DNA from: JBCCOW01 sp039025855
GTDB lineage: Bacteria; Planctomycetota; Phycisphaerae; Phycisphaerales; Phycisphaeraceae
DNA length: 64,000 bases
NCBI GenBank assembly: GCA_039025855.1
Contig: JBCCNL010000002.1
Location: forward strand, 1-64,000
Direction of reading: 5' to 3'
Shown here: one piece after another, positions 33,034 to 43,100 of the stretch
Position numbering within the stretch: position 1 is the stretch's first letter
How the letters are laid out: each line of letters begins with the position of its first letter
Translations under genes and position numbers: made by a program
The notes under the pieces: generated by a model
Database searches by the model: none
What the model was told of the DNA's origin: nothing
Seen by the model: only the letters and a program-made list of their open reading frames with translations

Positions 33034-35154
33034 GTGCCCCAGACCGTTTTTGGCAGCGAACTCTTCCTCAACCGCGGTGATCGGCCGGATCAGGCCCGGC
33101 ACTGGGTGGATCAGATGGCCGATGCGGGCCTGGAACTGATCCGCGTTTTCGCGTTGTGGGACCTGATCGAGCCCCGGGAAGGCCTCTGGGATTTCGCCTG
33201 CTTTGACGCGGTGTTCGATCAGGCCGAGCAGCGCGGGTTGGGCGTGGTGCCGACGGCCTTCTCGACCTGCCCGCCCGGCTGGATGCGGCGCAGCATCGCC
33301 AGCCAACAGGTGATCGACCCCTGGGACCCCGAGGTCCGCGTCGCCGGGGAGGGCTACCTGCGTCGCCTGGTCGATCGGTACGCGGCGCATCCAGCCCTGC
33401 ACTCATGGATCGTGTGGAACGAAGCCGGCATGGTCGTCGAGCCTTCGCCGGCGGCCACCACGCGGTTCCAAGCGTTCTTGGCCCAGACCTACGGGAGCAT
33501 TGACCGGCTTAATGATCGTTACTACGGCCAGCACACTTCGTTCGATCAGGTTGAGCCACCCCGCATGGACCAAGACGCCGAGGTGCCGATCCCTTCGCAT
33601 CTGCAGCGGATCGACTGGTGGCGGTTCTGTGCCGCCGACGTCGCCGCGGCGGTGTCTCGCTTCACCGAGATCATCCGCGAACGCGATCCGCGACACCCCG
33701 TGCACCTGAACCCCCACCGACTGGGGCATTGCATGCTCCACGAGGGGCAGTCGGTCTGGCAGATCGCGGACGTGGTCGACTTCGTCGGGTGCTCTGCCCA
33801 TCCGGTGTGGCACTCGACACGCTTCGGCCCCGGTCGGGCGACACAGTCCATCGGTCTGTTCAGCGCGATGTGTCGGGGCGCGAGCCGGCAGCCCAGGCGG
33901 TTCTGGGTCTCCGAACTTCAGGGGGGACCGGCGACATTCAGTGGTATTGAAGCCGGCTGCCCGTCGCCGACCGAGCTGACGCATTGGATGTGGGAGAGCA
34001 TCGGCCGGGGCGCGGAAGCGGTGGTGTTCTGGACCTTCAACGGACGCCGCGAAGGCGGCGAGGTTGGAGAGTGGATGCTCTTAGACCAGCGCGGCCGACC
34101 TTCGCGGAGGCTCGACGCCGTGTCGGAAGTCATCGGACAACTCGCGCAGCACCGGGGGCTCTTCTTGGACACCCAGCCGCCCCGGCCGCGCGTCGGCCTG
34201 CTCTGTTCAGAGTCGTCATTGTTGCATGGCTTCGCGTACGGCCGCGGCGAGGACGTCGCCGATCCCCGCAATGCCCAGCGCAATGCCGACGCGGTGTGCG
34301 GTGCATTCTGCCTGCTCGACGACCTGCATCTCGAGGTGGGTGTCCTCGATGAATCACGGCTTCAGGAACCCGGTCGGCTCGAAGGGTATGAGGTGTTGGT
34401 ATTACCCGACTGCTGGTCGCTTGAATCTTCAACCATCGCGCGTCTGCTCGAATACGTGCAGCTCGGTGGCTGCGTGATCGCCGACGGCTTGGTCGGGTAC
34501 CTCGACTCGCATACCCGTCGGCACGAATGCGCCACCGAGACCATCGATCGGCTCTTTGGCGGATCGCTTGTGGACATCCTGCCGATCACCACGCCGTTTA
34601 CCCTAGCCACTCCCGCCCCGGTGCCCGGGTGGTTCAATCGGATTACCTTGGAGGCCAATGAGGCGGAGGCTCTGGTCCGCTGGCCGACGGGTGACGCGGC
34701 AGTCACCGAATGCCGGCACCCCATGCGAGGTCGAGCCGTTCGTATCGGCACGCACTTATTTCAACACTACCTGTCCTCGCCCAATGCGGAAGCCAGACGA
34801 TGGGTCCGGTCGCTGCTGCCGGCCAGTGCGTGGTCTGAGACACACTTCGCCGAAGACACACCGCCCCAGGTCCGACTGAGGCGGCTGGAACACACCGATG
34901 GATCCGTCCTGATCGTCATCAATACTACCGATCAAGCCCAGCGGGTCCGTCTACGCGGCATCGAAGGCGGCCACTTGGTCGATATCAGTGGCTCGTCCCG
35001 GCTCGACGCCGTGAACGGGGAGGTCGAGATTGCCCTAGAGCCCAATCAGGTACGACTGCTTCTGGCAAGGGAACCTCGCCGCCATCCATGGCCTGCAAGA
35101 GTAGACAGCCTCCGGCAGCCTCTTAGCCGCAGTAACTTGATCACTGAACACTAG
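33034..35154 (+). CDS. GH42 beta-galactosidase
   Basis: A 706-residue cytoplasmic enzyme starting at GTG 33034. Residues about 5-370 form the GH42 TIM barrel: FALWDLIEPREGLWDFACFD, the acid/base Glu130 in IVWNEAGMVVEPSP, LNDRYYGQ and the nucleophile Glu294 in WVSELQGGP. The middle part (about 390-590, including VLPDCWSLESSTIARLLEYV) is the beta-galactosidase trimerisation domain and the C-terminus is a small beta domain. It hydrolyses terminal beta-D-galactosides or a related beta-glycoside. Its promoter carries the same operator as the 1-15.7 kb genes, which ties it to that regulon although the arginine genes lie between. The 261 bp that follow hold no recognised gene. Confidence 0.88.
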   Translation: MPQTVFGSELFLNRGDRPDQARHWVDQMADAGLELIRVFALWDLIEPREGLWDFACFDAVFDQAEQRGLGVVPTAFSTCPPGWMRRSIASQQVIDPWDPEVRVAGEGYLRRLVDRYAAHPALHSWIVWNEAGMVVEPSPAATTRFQAFLAQTYGSIDRLNDRYYGQHTSFDQVEPPRMDQDAEVPIPSHLQRIDWWRFCAADVAAAVSRFTEIIRERDPRHPVHLNPHRLGHCMLHEGQSVWQIADVVDFVGCSAHPVWHSTRFGPGRATQSIGLFSAMCRGASRQPRRFWVSELQGGPATFSGIEAGCPSPTELTHWMWESIGRGAEAVVFWTFNGRREGGEVGEWMLLDQRGRPSRRLDAVSEVIGQLAQHRGLFLDTQPPRPRVGLLCSESSLLHGFAYGRGEDVADPRNAQRNADAVCGAFCLLDDLHLEVGVLDESRLQEPGRLEGYEVLVLPDCWSLESSTIARLLEYVQLGGCVIADGLVGYLDSHTRRHECATETIDRLFGGSLVDILPITTPFTLATPAPVPGWFNRITLEANEAEALVRWPTGDAAVTECRHPMRGRAVRIGTHLFQHYLSSPNAEARRWVRSLLPASAWSETHFAEDTPPQVRLRRLEHTDGSVLIVINTTDQAQRVRLRGIEGGHLVDISGSSRLDAVNGEVEIALEPNQVRLLLAREPRRHPWPARVDSLRQPLSRSNLITEH

Positions 35155-35415
35155 TCCATGGCTTACGACCGAACCTCGAAGTCGCGGGAGCATTTACGAC
35201 GGCTTAAAACTCAACAGATCGGGAGGCCCGGACGTGGGAACCGGACCCAACGCCGGTTTGGCCCAGTCTTGTGGCGTATACCCCTGAGACAAATCCAGCC
35301 GGACCACATGCGGCATTCCAGGCCACGCTTACTCGTCACCCAAGTCCCGACGATCGTGATCGCGGCGCGAAGCGCATTGATATCTCGCAGAGGTCACGCC
35401 GCCCGCACTTCTCAT

Positions 35416-37077
35416 TCACGAGCCCCAACGCATGGACAGCGTCTGGTCGACCGGGGTCATCATCGGGATCTGCACCAGGAATGCGCCGACCGCTTCGCCC
35501 TGCTCCAGCATCGCCGCCAACGTATGGTCACCACCACCCGGCCCGACCGCCAGGCGATCGTCGCCGATCTCGACCTCGGCGTAACCCTCCGTCAGCAACA
35601 CACGCTCCCCCGCCACCGCGGACACCTCACGCCCCGCCATCGTGCACCGCCCGCCGGGTTCGAACCAGAACTCGGCCACAAACGCGATCCGGTCGTAGCC
35701 CCCGATGGTCTGGACGTGAAGGTCCAGACCGTCCGAGACCCGATCAATCGCCACCTCGATAAACAACTCCGGCAGGCTGTATTGCTCACGCTCGGTCTGG
35801 GCGACCCGGTAGTACTCCTCAGGGTGGTCGAACTCGACCGGCCGGCCCAGCGGCAGGTCCCAGCCCGGCTTGCGATGGGCCTTAGCTTCGTAGCGCAGCC
35901 GTACCCCGCGGTCGGTCTGCTCCAACGTTTCCGGGATAAAGACGCTCCGGTGGAAGTAGCTGCCACGCACGCCGACCTTGCGGATCGCCGCTCGGCCATG
36001 CCGCACCGTGAGGAAACCCGACGTCTCGCTGAGCGCTGCGAACGATGTGTCGCGCTCACGCACCCGCCAGACCGCCGTCTCAGGCATGAACCGCTCCAGT
36101 GTTTCAGGCAACGGCGTACGCGGCACCTCGTCTCCCGAGTTCCCCGGGCGCAGCGCCAACCAAGACGCGGGCCAATACACCGATGCCCCCAGATCGGCGT
36201 CGAAGATCAGGTCCGCTGCTGCCGCATAATCTCCCCGGCCGTCCCGCACCGCCATGTCGTACAGCGAATCGATCATCTGGCTCGGCGTCATCGACAGGCC
36301 ATGGTCTTGGCGACGCGACACCGCGGTAAGGATCGAGCCATCGGTGTCCAGCATGCCCAGGCAGTAATCCAGGTTGGCCCGCACGTGGTCCAACAACTCG
36401 GGGCGGTCGAGGTGGTCGGCCATGATCCGAAGCGCCCGGTTGCACACCGTGTCGTAGATGCCCGCGCTACGTTCGCTATACACCCCCTCGCTGTTGATAT
36501 CGATCCCCTCCGCGAGGATCGACTCGACGTAAGGCAGCGCATCGAAATCAGGCAGCAGCGTCATCGCCCAGGCCAACGCCGAGCACACCACCCACCGGTG
36601 ATTCGGCGTCCGGAACCCTCGGCCCACAATCCCAGTCGCCGCCGAACGAACAAACCCTTCAAGCGCCCCCGCAACCCGCTGGCCCGACGCATCGCCCGAC
36701 GCCGCACGCTCCCGCGCCAACGCCAGCACCGGGCACGCCGCCTGCACCATGAACGCGGTGTCCGGCGGCGAGTCGTAATCCACCTTGGGTAGATCGATCA
36801 GGCCCGTCGGCCGCTGCAACCGACGCAACGCCACTACCGCCGCCTCCGCACGATCCAACGTCTCCGCCACACCCCGGTGACCCGAACCCTCCATCAACAC
36901 CGCGAGACACAGGCTCAGCGTGGCCGCCCCACCCGCGGTGTGGTCAGCCGTTGGCATCCCCGTCTCCGGAAGCACAAACGCCCCGTGGTCGGGGTGGGAA
37001 GCGTCCATGACCTGGTGACGGAGCACACGCTCGACCTGAGGGTCGAGCCGGCGAAGGAGAGAAGGCAGGTTGAGCAT
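35416..37077 (-). CDS. Predicted (alpha/alpha)-toroid polysaccharide-degrading enzyme
   Basis: A 553-residue protein without a signal peptide. Start ATG 37077 is chosen; GTG 37089 is also in frame. The N-terminal two thirds (about residues 20-350) consist of helical hairpins with conserved loops such as TADHTAGGAATL, LPKVDYDSPPDTAF, RTPNHRWVVCSAL and INSEGVYSERSAGIYD. The C-terminal third is beta-rich (LTVRHGRAAIRKVGVRGSYFH, FWFEPGGRCTM). This two-domain layout resembles heparinase-type lyases and some GH families acting on uronic acids. I do not recognise the exact family. It is divergent from the GntR-type regulator gene and probably controlled by it. Confidence 0.65.
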   Translation of the reverse strand: MLNLPSLLRRLDPQVERVLRHQVMDASHPDHGAFVLPETGMPTADHTAGGAATLSLCLAVLMEGSGHRGVAETLDRAEAAVVALRRLQRPTGLIDLPKVDYDSPPDTAFMVQAACPVLALARERAASGDASGQRVAGALEGFVRSAATGIVGRGFRTPNHRWVVCSALAWAMTLLPDFDALPYVESILAEGIDINSEGVYSERSAGIYDTVCNRALRIMADHLDRPELLDHVRANLDYCLGMLDTDGSILTAVSRRQDHGLSMTPSQMIDSLYDMAVRDGRGDYAAAADLIFDADLGASVYWPASWLALRPGNSGDEVPRTPLPETLERFMPETAVWRVRERDTSFAALSETSGFLTVRHGRAAIRKVGVRGSYFHRSVFIPETLEQTDRGVRLRYEAKAHRKPGWDLPLGRPVEFDHPEEYYRVAQTEREQYSLPELFIEVAIDRVSDGLDLHVQTIGGYDRIAFVAEFWFEPGGRCTMAGREVSAVAGERVLLTEGYAEVEIGDDRLAVGPGGGDHTLAAMLEQGEAVGAFLVQIPMMTPVDQTLSMRWGS

Positions 37078-37179
37078 GCGTGATTCCACGGTGGGCGAGG
37101 GTCTCGGAGCTGCGCGGCTTCAACTGTACGCTATCTGACGCATAAAGACGCTAAAAAATACATACAAAAGTTTTTTCTG

Positions 37180-37207
37180 TTGACTTGAGTACAAATATGC
37201 GTACATT
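37180..37207 (+). promoter_or_regulatory. Promoter of the GntR-type regulator gene
   Basis: TTGACT (37180-37185), a 16-nt spacer and TACATT (37202-37207). The leader would be about 20 nt. The region is AT-rich against the surrounding GC-rich genes. Confidence 0.6.
37189..37204. promoter_or_regulatory. Candidate GntR-type operator inside the promoter
   Basis: GTACAAATATGCGTAC is a palindrome of form GTACnnATATnnGTAC lying between and over the -35 and -10 boxes. A related half-site, GTACGC, occurs at about 37127 near the divergent gene. Binding here would block RNA polymerase, consistent with autorepression. Confidence 0.55.
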
Positions 37208-37233
37208 AGGTCGTGGACGCCGTTGGAGCCCGT

Positions 37234-38436
37234 ATGTCTGTCATCACCACCAACCGCAGCAACCCCGCCACCCGCGGCCAAGGCCGTGTGCTCGAAGTCG
37301 TCCGAGGCTGGATCGACCGTGGCGATCTCGCTGCGGGTGATCCGCTGCCAACAATGCGGGACGTTGCCGAGAGCCTCGAGGTGGACAAGGGCACGGTCTG
37401 TCGGGCGATGGCGGTGCTGCAAGACGACGGCGTGGTCCAGCGCACCGGACGGAGGCTGCATGTGGCACAGCAAGCCGAAGCACCCGCAGCTCGGGGCCTG
37501 CTCAGCGACACCGTCCTTGTCCTCACTTCCGTCGAACGCGCCCAGGACGAACGCCGCGCCACCGGCTGGACCGCCCAGGTCATCGAAGGCCTGCTGACCG
37601 CCGCACAGAACAGCCGACGCCACGCGATGCTCATCCACCCGCAGTCCACCGGCGACCGCGACCTGGGTCGCCTTATCGAAGGTCGCCCCCTCGGCTGCGT
37701 CGTCATCGCAACCGGCGTCGAACGCGAGAAGGAAAACGCCATCCTACAGCAGCTCGAAGCCGGCCGCGTGCCCACCGTCCTCTTCGGCGAGGAACACACC
37801 CGCTCCGGCTACGACATGGTCACCGGCGACCACACCCTAGGCTGCGCCGAGCTCACCCGCTGGCTCGCTCAACGTGGATACCGACGCATCCTCCGCTACT
37901 GGCCCTACCGCATCACCCGCACCCACCGCCCCGACTGGCTCGCCCACCGCGACCAGGGCTTCGAGCAAGCCGCCCAAGAGCTCGGCCTCGACATCACCCC
38001 GCCCCTCGAATACCCCCGCCCCGAAATGGATGGCCTCTCCGACAAAGACGCCTTCCATGCCCGCGTCCGGCACGCCGCCGGCTACCTCGCCGAACACCTC
38101 CTCGGGCCCAACCCCATCGACGCCGTCCTCACCCCCAGCGACCAGTACGCCTACGAAGTCGCCGCCGCCTGCCGGCTCCTCGGCAAGTCCCCCAACCAAG
38201 ACGTTCTCATCGCCGGCTACGACGGCGACTGGAAGCACTGCCAGGAACAAGCCTGGGAGCCCGCCGGCCCCGCCGTCACCATCCGCCAGGACAACGAACG
38301 GCTCGGCTCCACCATGGTCAACGTGCTCCTCCAGCGCGTCGATCAACCCGACCACGACCCGATCTTCACCGCCATCCCGCCGCGTCTCGTCGAAGCCGCG
38401 GCCACCGACTCAAACCAAGCCGTGCCCATCGACTGA
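37234..38436 (+). CDS. GntR-family regulator with LacI/PBP-like sugar-binding domain
   Basis: A 400-residue regulator; the ATG at 37234 has GGAG 5 nt upstream, while GTG 37213 lies at the predicted transcription start. Residues about 15-85 are a GntR winged helix (VVRGWIDRGDLAAGDPLPTMRDVAESLEVDKGTVCRAM). The remainder is a type I periplasmic-binding-like domain (PTVLFGEEHTRSGYDMVTGDHTLGCAELTRWLAQRG, VLTPSDQYAYEVAAACRLLG, VLIAGYDGD), the AraR-like architecture in which a sugar releases DNA. It heads the locus from 35.4 to 50.8 kb and is divergent from the toroid enzyme gene. The effector is unknown. Confidence 0.9.
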   Translation: MSVITTNRSNPATRGQGRVLEVVRGWIDRGDLAAGDPLPTMRDVAESLEVDKGTVCRAMAVLQDDGVVQRTGRRLHVAQQAEAPAARGLLSDTVLVLTSVERAQDERRATGWTAQVIEGLLTAAQNSRRHAMLIHPQSTGDRDLGRLIEGRPLGCVVIATGVEREKENAILQQLEAGRVPTVLFGEEHTRSGYDMVTGDHTLGCAELTRWLAQRGYRRILRYWPYRITRTHRPDWLAHRDQGFEQAAQELGLDITPPLEYPRPEMDGLSDKDAFHARVRHAAGYLAEHLLGPNPIDAVLTPSDQYAYEVAAACRLLGKSPNQDVLIAGYDGDWKHCQEQAWEPAGPAVTIRQDNERLGSTMVNVLLQRVDQPDHDPIFTAIPPRLVEAAATDSNQAVPID

Positions 38437-38491
38437 CACACCGCTCAAGACCCGCACACGTCGCTTCTTTACTCATCTCTCGGAGGAACCC

Positions 38492-39373
38492 ATGAAACCC
38501 ATGACCAGCCTGCCCTCGCTTGTGGCCATCGCCCTGATCGCATCGCCCACCCTTGCCGCGGTCGTCCCCTTTACCGAAGACTTCGATGACAACGCCGAAA
38601 CCTTCGCCGAGATGACCACGACCAATACGTTCGCCAGCTCGACCCTCACTTCGAGCTCCTCTGCATTCTCGATCGAGACCGACACCGCCGGATTTGACTA
38701 CCAGTACGCCGGCAGCGTCACCGCAACCGGCGGCAACAACGACGCCACGTCGATCGTCGGCTCCGCCGCGCTCGAGTTCACCAACGTCGGATCCGGGGGC
38801 GTTGTCATTACCAGCGACTTCAACTTCGACGGCCGGACCGTCAGCACCCTCGGCACAAGGGCCGCCGTCACCGCAGGCCTCGCCGCCTACGGCTCCACCG
38901 GCGACTTCGGCACCGACTCCCACTACCGGCTGACCTACGTCCTCGACGACCCCAACCGCAACGGCGTCGCCGGCGTCACGGGCCTCGACAACGGCATCGG
39001 CAACGGCGTCCTCGTCCTCGAAGAAATCGGCGGCGATGGCCAGATCGACGCCGTGTCCGCCGGCTCACTCGCCGTCAGCACCTCCGCCGACTACAGCTTC
39101 GCGTTCTCCATCGCGATCGTTGGTGGCGTCGCCGAGATCACTGCCAGCATCACTGACGGCGTCGACACCATCAATGTCAGCGGCACCGACACCACGCCCC
39201 TGACCGGCGACTTCTTCGGCTACCGCACCGAGATCGCCGGTTCGGGTAACACCGTCACCGCCGACCTCGACTTCGACAACTACGCCATCAACGTCATCCC
39301 CGAGCCCGCGTCGCTCACCCTGCTGGCCGCCGCAGGCCTCTGCATCACCCTGCACCGCCGACCCCGCGACTGA
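38492..39373 (+). CDS. PEP-CTERM sorting domain protein
   Basis: A 293-residue exported protein; ATG 38492 follows a GGAGG box. The signal peptide is MKPMTSLPSLVAIALIASPT-LAA. The body is a Thr/Ser-rich beta domain with VVPFTEDFDDN at its start and ADLDFDNYAINVIPEP at the end, matching the concanavalin-like fold seen in other PEP-CTERM proteins. The tag is VIPEPASLTLLAAAG with a terminal HRRPRD. It follows the GntR-type gene after 55 nt and precedes a pseudopilin gene by 56 nt, so it is probably in the same operon. Confidence 0.87.
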   Translation: MKPMTSLPSLVAIALIASPTLAAVVPFTEDFDDNAETFAEMTTTNTFASSTLTSSSSAFSIETDTAGFDYQYAGSVTATGGNNDATSIVGSAALEFTNVGSGGVVITSDFNFDGRTVSTLGTRAAVTAGLAAYGSTGDFGTDSHYRLTYVLDDPNRNGVAGVTGLDNGIGNGVLVLEEIGGDGQIDAVSAGSLAVSTSADYSFAFSIAIVGGVAEITASITDGVDTINVSGTDTTPLTGDFFGYRTEIAGSGNTVTADLDFDNYAINVIPEPASLTLLAAAGLCITLHRRPRD

Positions 39374-39429
39374 CCGCGCTCCGACCTCAAGCTTCACCTC
39401 AACCCTCCCGCCTCTAAGGGAACCCGGTT

Positions 39430-40161
39430 ATGCAGCGAAAAGCCTTCACCCTGATCGAACTCCTGGTCGTGATCAGCATCATCGCGCTGCTCATCAGCAT
39501 CCTGCTCCCCACGCTTCAGAGCGCCCGCGAAGCCGCCCAGGCCAGCGTCTGTCTCCAGCAGGTCCGGCAGAGCGGCGCCGGGCTGCTCAACTACGCGCAG
39601 GACTACGACGGCATCTCACCGCGAACCAGCTGGGCCGAGCGCTTGCTCGATGGCGCCTACCTCGCCGACGGCAACGCCACGGTCTGTCCGACCTGGACGC
39701 CTTTCACATACGAAACCAACGGCGCAGGCTACGGCGTCCGTTCGGCGGCATTCAGCAATCCGACCGGCGGCGAACAGGTCAACCTCGTGCCCGGCCGCGA
39801 AGACATCCTGGAGTTCATGGCCAACTTCGCAGATAGCCCCCTGCCGCGTGACAGCTTCTGGGTCCAGGAACTCTGGGTCATGCAGGAGCTCTTCACCGCC
39901 TCTGCGTTCCCCATGCTCGGTGACAGCGCACGCTTCAACGCGGTGGACGACATCGGCCCGCAGGTCCGTCGGCTACAGACAGGCGTCGGCGGTGCAGGCC
40001 TCCGACGCGAACTCGTCCACGCGCGACACCAAGGCCGAGCCAACGTCTGGTTCCTCGACGGCCACGCCGAGTCCCTCGATCTCATCGAGCTCGACGAGGC
40101 CAATGTCCATCAAGCCATCCTCGATGGCATGCGCTACAACAACACGATCGCCGCCCCCTAA
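39430..40161 (+). CDS. Pseudopilin-like protein with H-X9-DG motif
   Basis: A 243-residue protein with a very short leader, MQRKA, before FTLIELLVVISIIALLI, followed by LLPTLQSAREAAQASVC. The C-terminal region has HQGRANVWFLDGHAE, an exact H-X9-DG motif. It lies 12 nt before the large clan-A hydrolase gene, so coupled expression is likely. The group is widespread in planctomycetes without a known function. Confidence 0.88.
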   Translation: MQRKAFTLIELLVVISIIALLISILLPTLQSAREAAQASVCLQQVRQSGAGLLNYAQDYDGISPRTSWAERLLDGAYLADGNATVCPTWTPFTYETNGAGYGVRSAAFSNPTGGEQVNLVPGREDILEFMANFADSPLPRDSFWVQELWVMQELFTASAFPMLGDSARFNAVDDIGPQVRRLQTGVGGAGLRRELVHARHQGRANVWFLDGHAESLDLIELDEANVHQAILDGMRYNNTIAAP

Positions 40162-40173
40162 CCCGGAAACCTC

Positions 40174-43100
40174 ATGCTCAAACGACTGATCTCAGCCGCC
40201 GCGATCCTCGTCTGCCTGCAGCCCGCCCCGCAACCCGCCGCCGAGCCCGTCCCGCTCGACGACAAACCCAAGCTCAGCATCTGGCGCGCCGACCGGCACA
40301 ACCAAACCGGCACCTACACCGACAACGGCGCCGACGGCGTCGCCTACCGCGTCACCTGGAACGCCGGCAGCCGCAACCTCACCGAGGTGGCCTTCAACAA
40401 CAAGCCCGCCGTCCAGCCCTGGCAGCCCGGCATGGAAGCCTCGCTCTGGGTCCGCGATGAACCGGCCGGCAGCGTCAAGGCTATGGCCCTGCGCCTCGTC
40501 GATAGCTCCGGCGAGATCTACCAGTTCGGCACCCGCCTCAAGCCCGACACTAAAGGCTGGCAGAAGCTCACCTGGACCCTCGACGCCGCCAAGGCCGAGC
40601 GCGTCTATGGCGGCGACAGAAACAAACAGATCAACGGCGAGCCCTGCTGGCTCCACGTCTTAGCCGTTACACACAAGAAGCCCGACGCGCCCGTGCACCT
40701 CTGGTTCAGCCCCGCCGAAGGCGGCGACGTCAAAACCCAAGCCGCCGCCCCCCCCACCGCCCCGGCCGACAGCAAGCAGCCCGCCGCCCTCCCCGACCAC
40801 GTCGAAGCGCACGCCATGGACGCCCCCTCCGCCACCGGTGCGCTGCCCGTCATGCTCGTCAACGTGAACGAACGCCGAGGCCTCCGCCTGCACGCCGGCC
40901 AACGCCGAAACCACGCCGCCTCCAACCCCCAAGCCGATCAGCCCTGGCGCGAACTGAACTGGAACGCCAACGCCCAGCCGCTCATGGAGATTGGCCTCGG
41001 CAACAAAGACCTCCTCGCCTACGACGCCGGCGTCACCCTCTCGATCCCCATCGACGCCACCGGGCACCCCGGGCTCCACAAGCTCGCCGTCCGTGCCCGC
41101 GACGCCAACGGCGAAACCTTCCAATGGCCCGTACGCATCAGCCCCAGCGCCACCGGCTGGCAGGACGTCCGGGTCACCCTCGCCCCCGACGCCTTCGAGA
41201 CCAGCTACGGCAAGAACCCCGTCGGCAAAGGCAACATCGACCTGCCCCTCAAGCTCCAGGGCCTCGTCATCCTCGCCCCCAACCGCAAGCCCGGCTCGGT
41301 CCGACTCGGCCACATCACCCGCAACGCCTTCGACCCCGATGCCATCTCGCTCCAGACCCGACTCGCCGGTGTCCGCATCGATATCCAACGCACCGCCAAC
41401 ATCCCCCTCGTCCGCGCCGACGACCAGTCCCCCTTCGTCCTCCAGCTAGAGAACGACGGCACCGCCGACGCCACGTTCGATCTCCAGCTCAGCTTCGAAC
41501 ACTTCGACGGCTCGGTCACCCCCTGGTCCAAGCCCGGCGTCACCCTTGCCGGCAAGAGCGAACAATCGCTCGAAGTCCCCGGCATCCTCCACAAGACCGG
41601 CTGGTACCGCATGGCCATCACACTCGCCGCGGACGGCACCACCACCAACAAGCCCGACGTCCCGTTCGTCCGCCTCACCCCGACCGGCTCACGCGAACAC
41701 CCCCCCGCCGAGGGATTCTGGATGGGCATCGACGCCCGCATCGGCAACCCCAACGCAAACGCCTGGAAACCCGAGCTCTCCGCACTGATCGGCGCCGACT
41801 TCCTCCGCATGGGACAGACCTGGCCCCGCATCCAGCCCGATTCCGCAGACTCCTACGACTGGTCCCGCTTCGATGAAGAACTCGCGCTGCTCGACAGCCA
41901 CGGCCTCAAAGCCGCCTACGGCCTGACCTTCACGCCCAAATGGGCCATCGCCGAAAACGCACAAGCCGACTTCGAAGCCCGCGTGAAACAGATGGGCCTC
42001 AGCCTCAAGCTCGACGGCTCAGCCTCCCGCTTGCCCCCCGATCCCGAAGCCTGGCGCACCTTCGTCCGTGAGGTCACCAAGCGTGGCAGCACCAAGAACA
42101 TCATCTCCTATGAACTCTGGAACGAGCCCGACCTCTCCGGCTTCTACCGCGGCACCACCGATCAGTTCATCGAGCTGATGCGCATCGCCAGCGAAGAGGT
42201 CCGCGCCCACCACCCCGAAGCCCTCCTCCTGTCGGGCGGTGTCGCCACCGTCAGCGGGCACGGCGGCCACAACCTCAACCCCGACCTTATCCAACGCAGC
42301 ATCATCGAGGGCCAGAACTTCTACGACGCCCTCTGCCTCCACCAGCACGGCCACTTCGACAACTTCCAGCAAGGCCTCGACGGCCCGATCGCTCAGTACC
42401 GCGCCGCACTCCGCGAAGACAAGCCCATGTTCTTCACCGAGACCGGCACCGCCGTCCAGGCCGTCGGCGACCGCCGCGCCCAGGCCCACGAACTCGTCAA
42501 GAAGATCACCTTCGCCCGAGCCCGCAACACCGTCGGCTTCATCTGGTTCGTCCTCCAGATGGGACACGAAGACCGCTACGCCATGGTCACCAGCGGCCGA
42601 AACCCCACGCCCTACCCCGCGCTCGCCGCCTACAACGAGCTGTCCAAGATGATGCGCAACCGCACCTTCGAGCGGCAGCACGATCTCGGGCCCGGCGCAT
42701 TCGTCCTGGAATTCAACGGCCAAACCGGTCGGCTCGCCGTCGTCTGGGCCCAGCAGCCCCAAGCCGTCGGGCAGAACGTCCTCTTCACCGTCGCCCCCAA
42801 CGCCGACGCCAAACTCGTCGACATCATGGGCAACGCCTCGGCCCTCGACACCAGCAGCGGCCTCGCGTCGATCACCCTCGCCGAAGACGTGCACTATGTC
42901 CTGCTGCCCGGCACCGACAGCAGCGTCGCCGGCACCCTCGCCTCGCTCGAACCGGCGCCCGCCGGCATCCCCGGCCAAACCGTCGAAGCCGCCGCCCTCC
43001 TCCGAAACCCGACCGACCAGCCCCTGAGCTTCAACCTCGCCTGGGCCACACCCAGCAATCCGACGGTTGACCAGACGGTCACCGTTCCCGCCAACACCGA

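Noticed and set aside
35158..36792. A 544-codon open frame on the plus strand
   Set aside because: It lies opposite the toroid enzyme gene (35416-37077), is rich in Arg, His and Pro and shows no domain. GC-rich coding DNA produces such antisense frames; the minus-strand protein has coherent structure.
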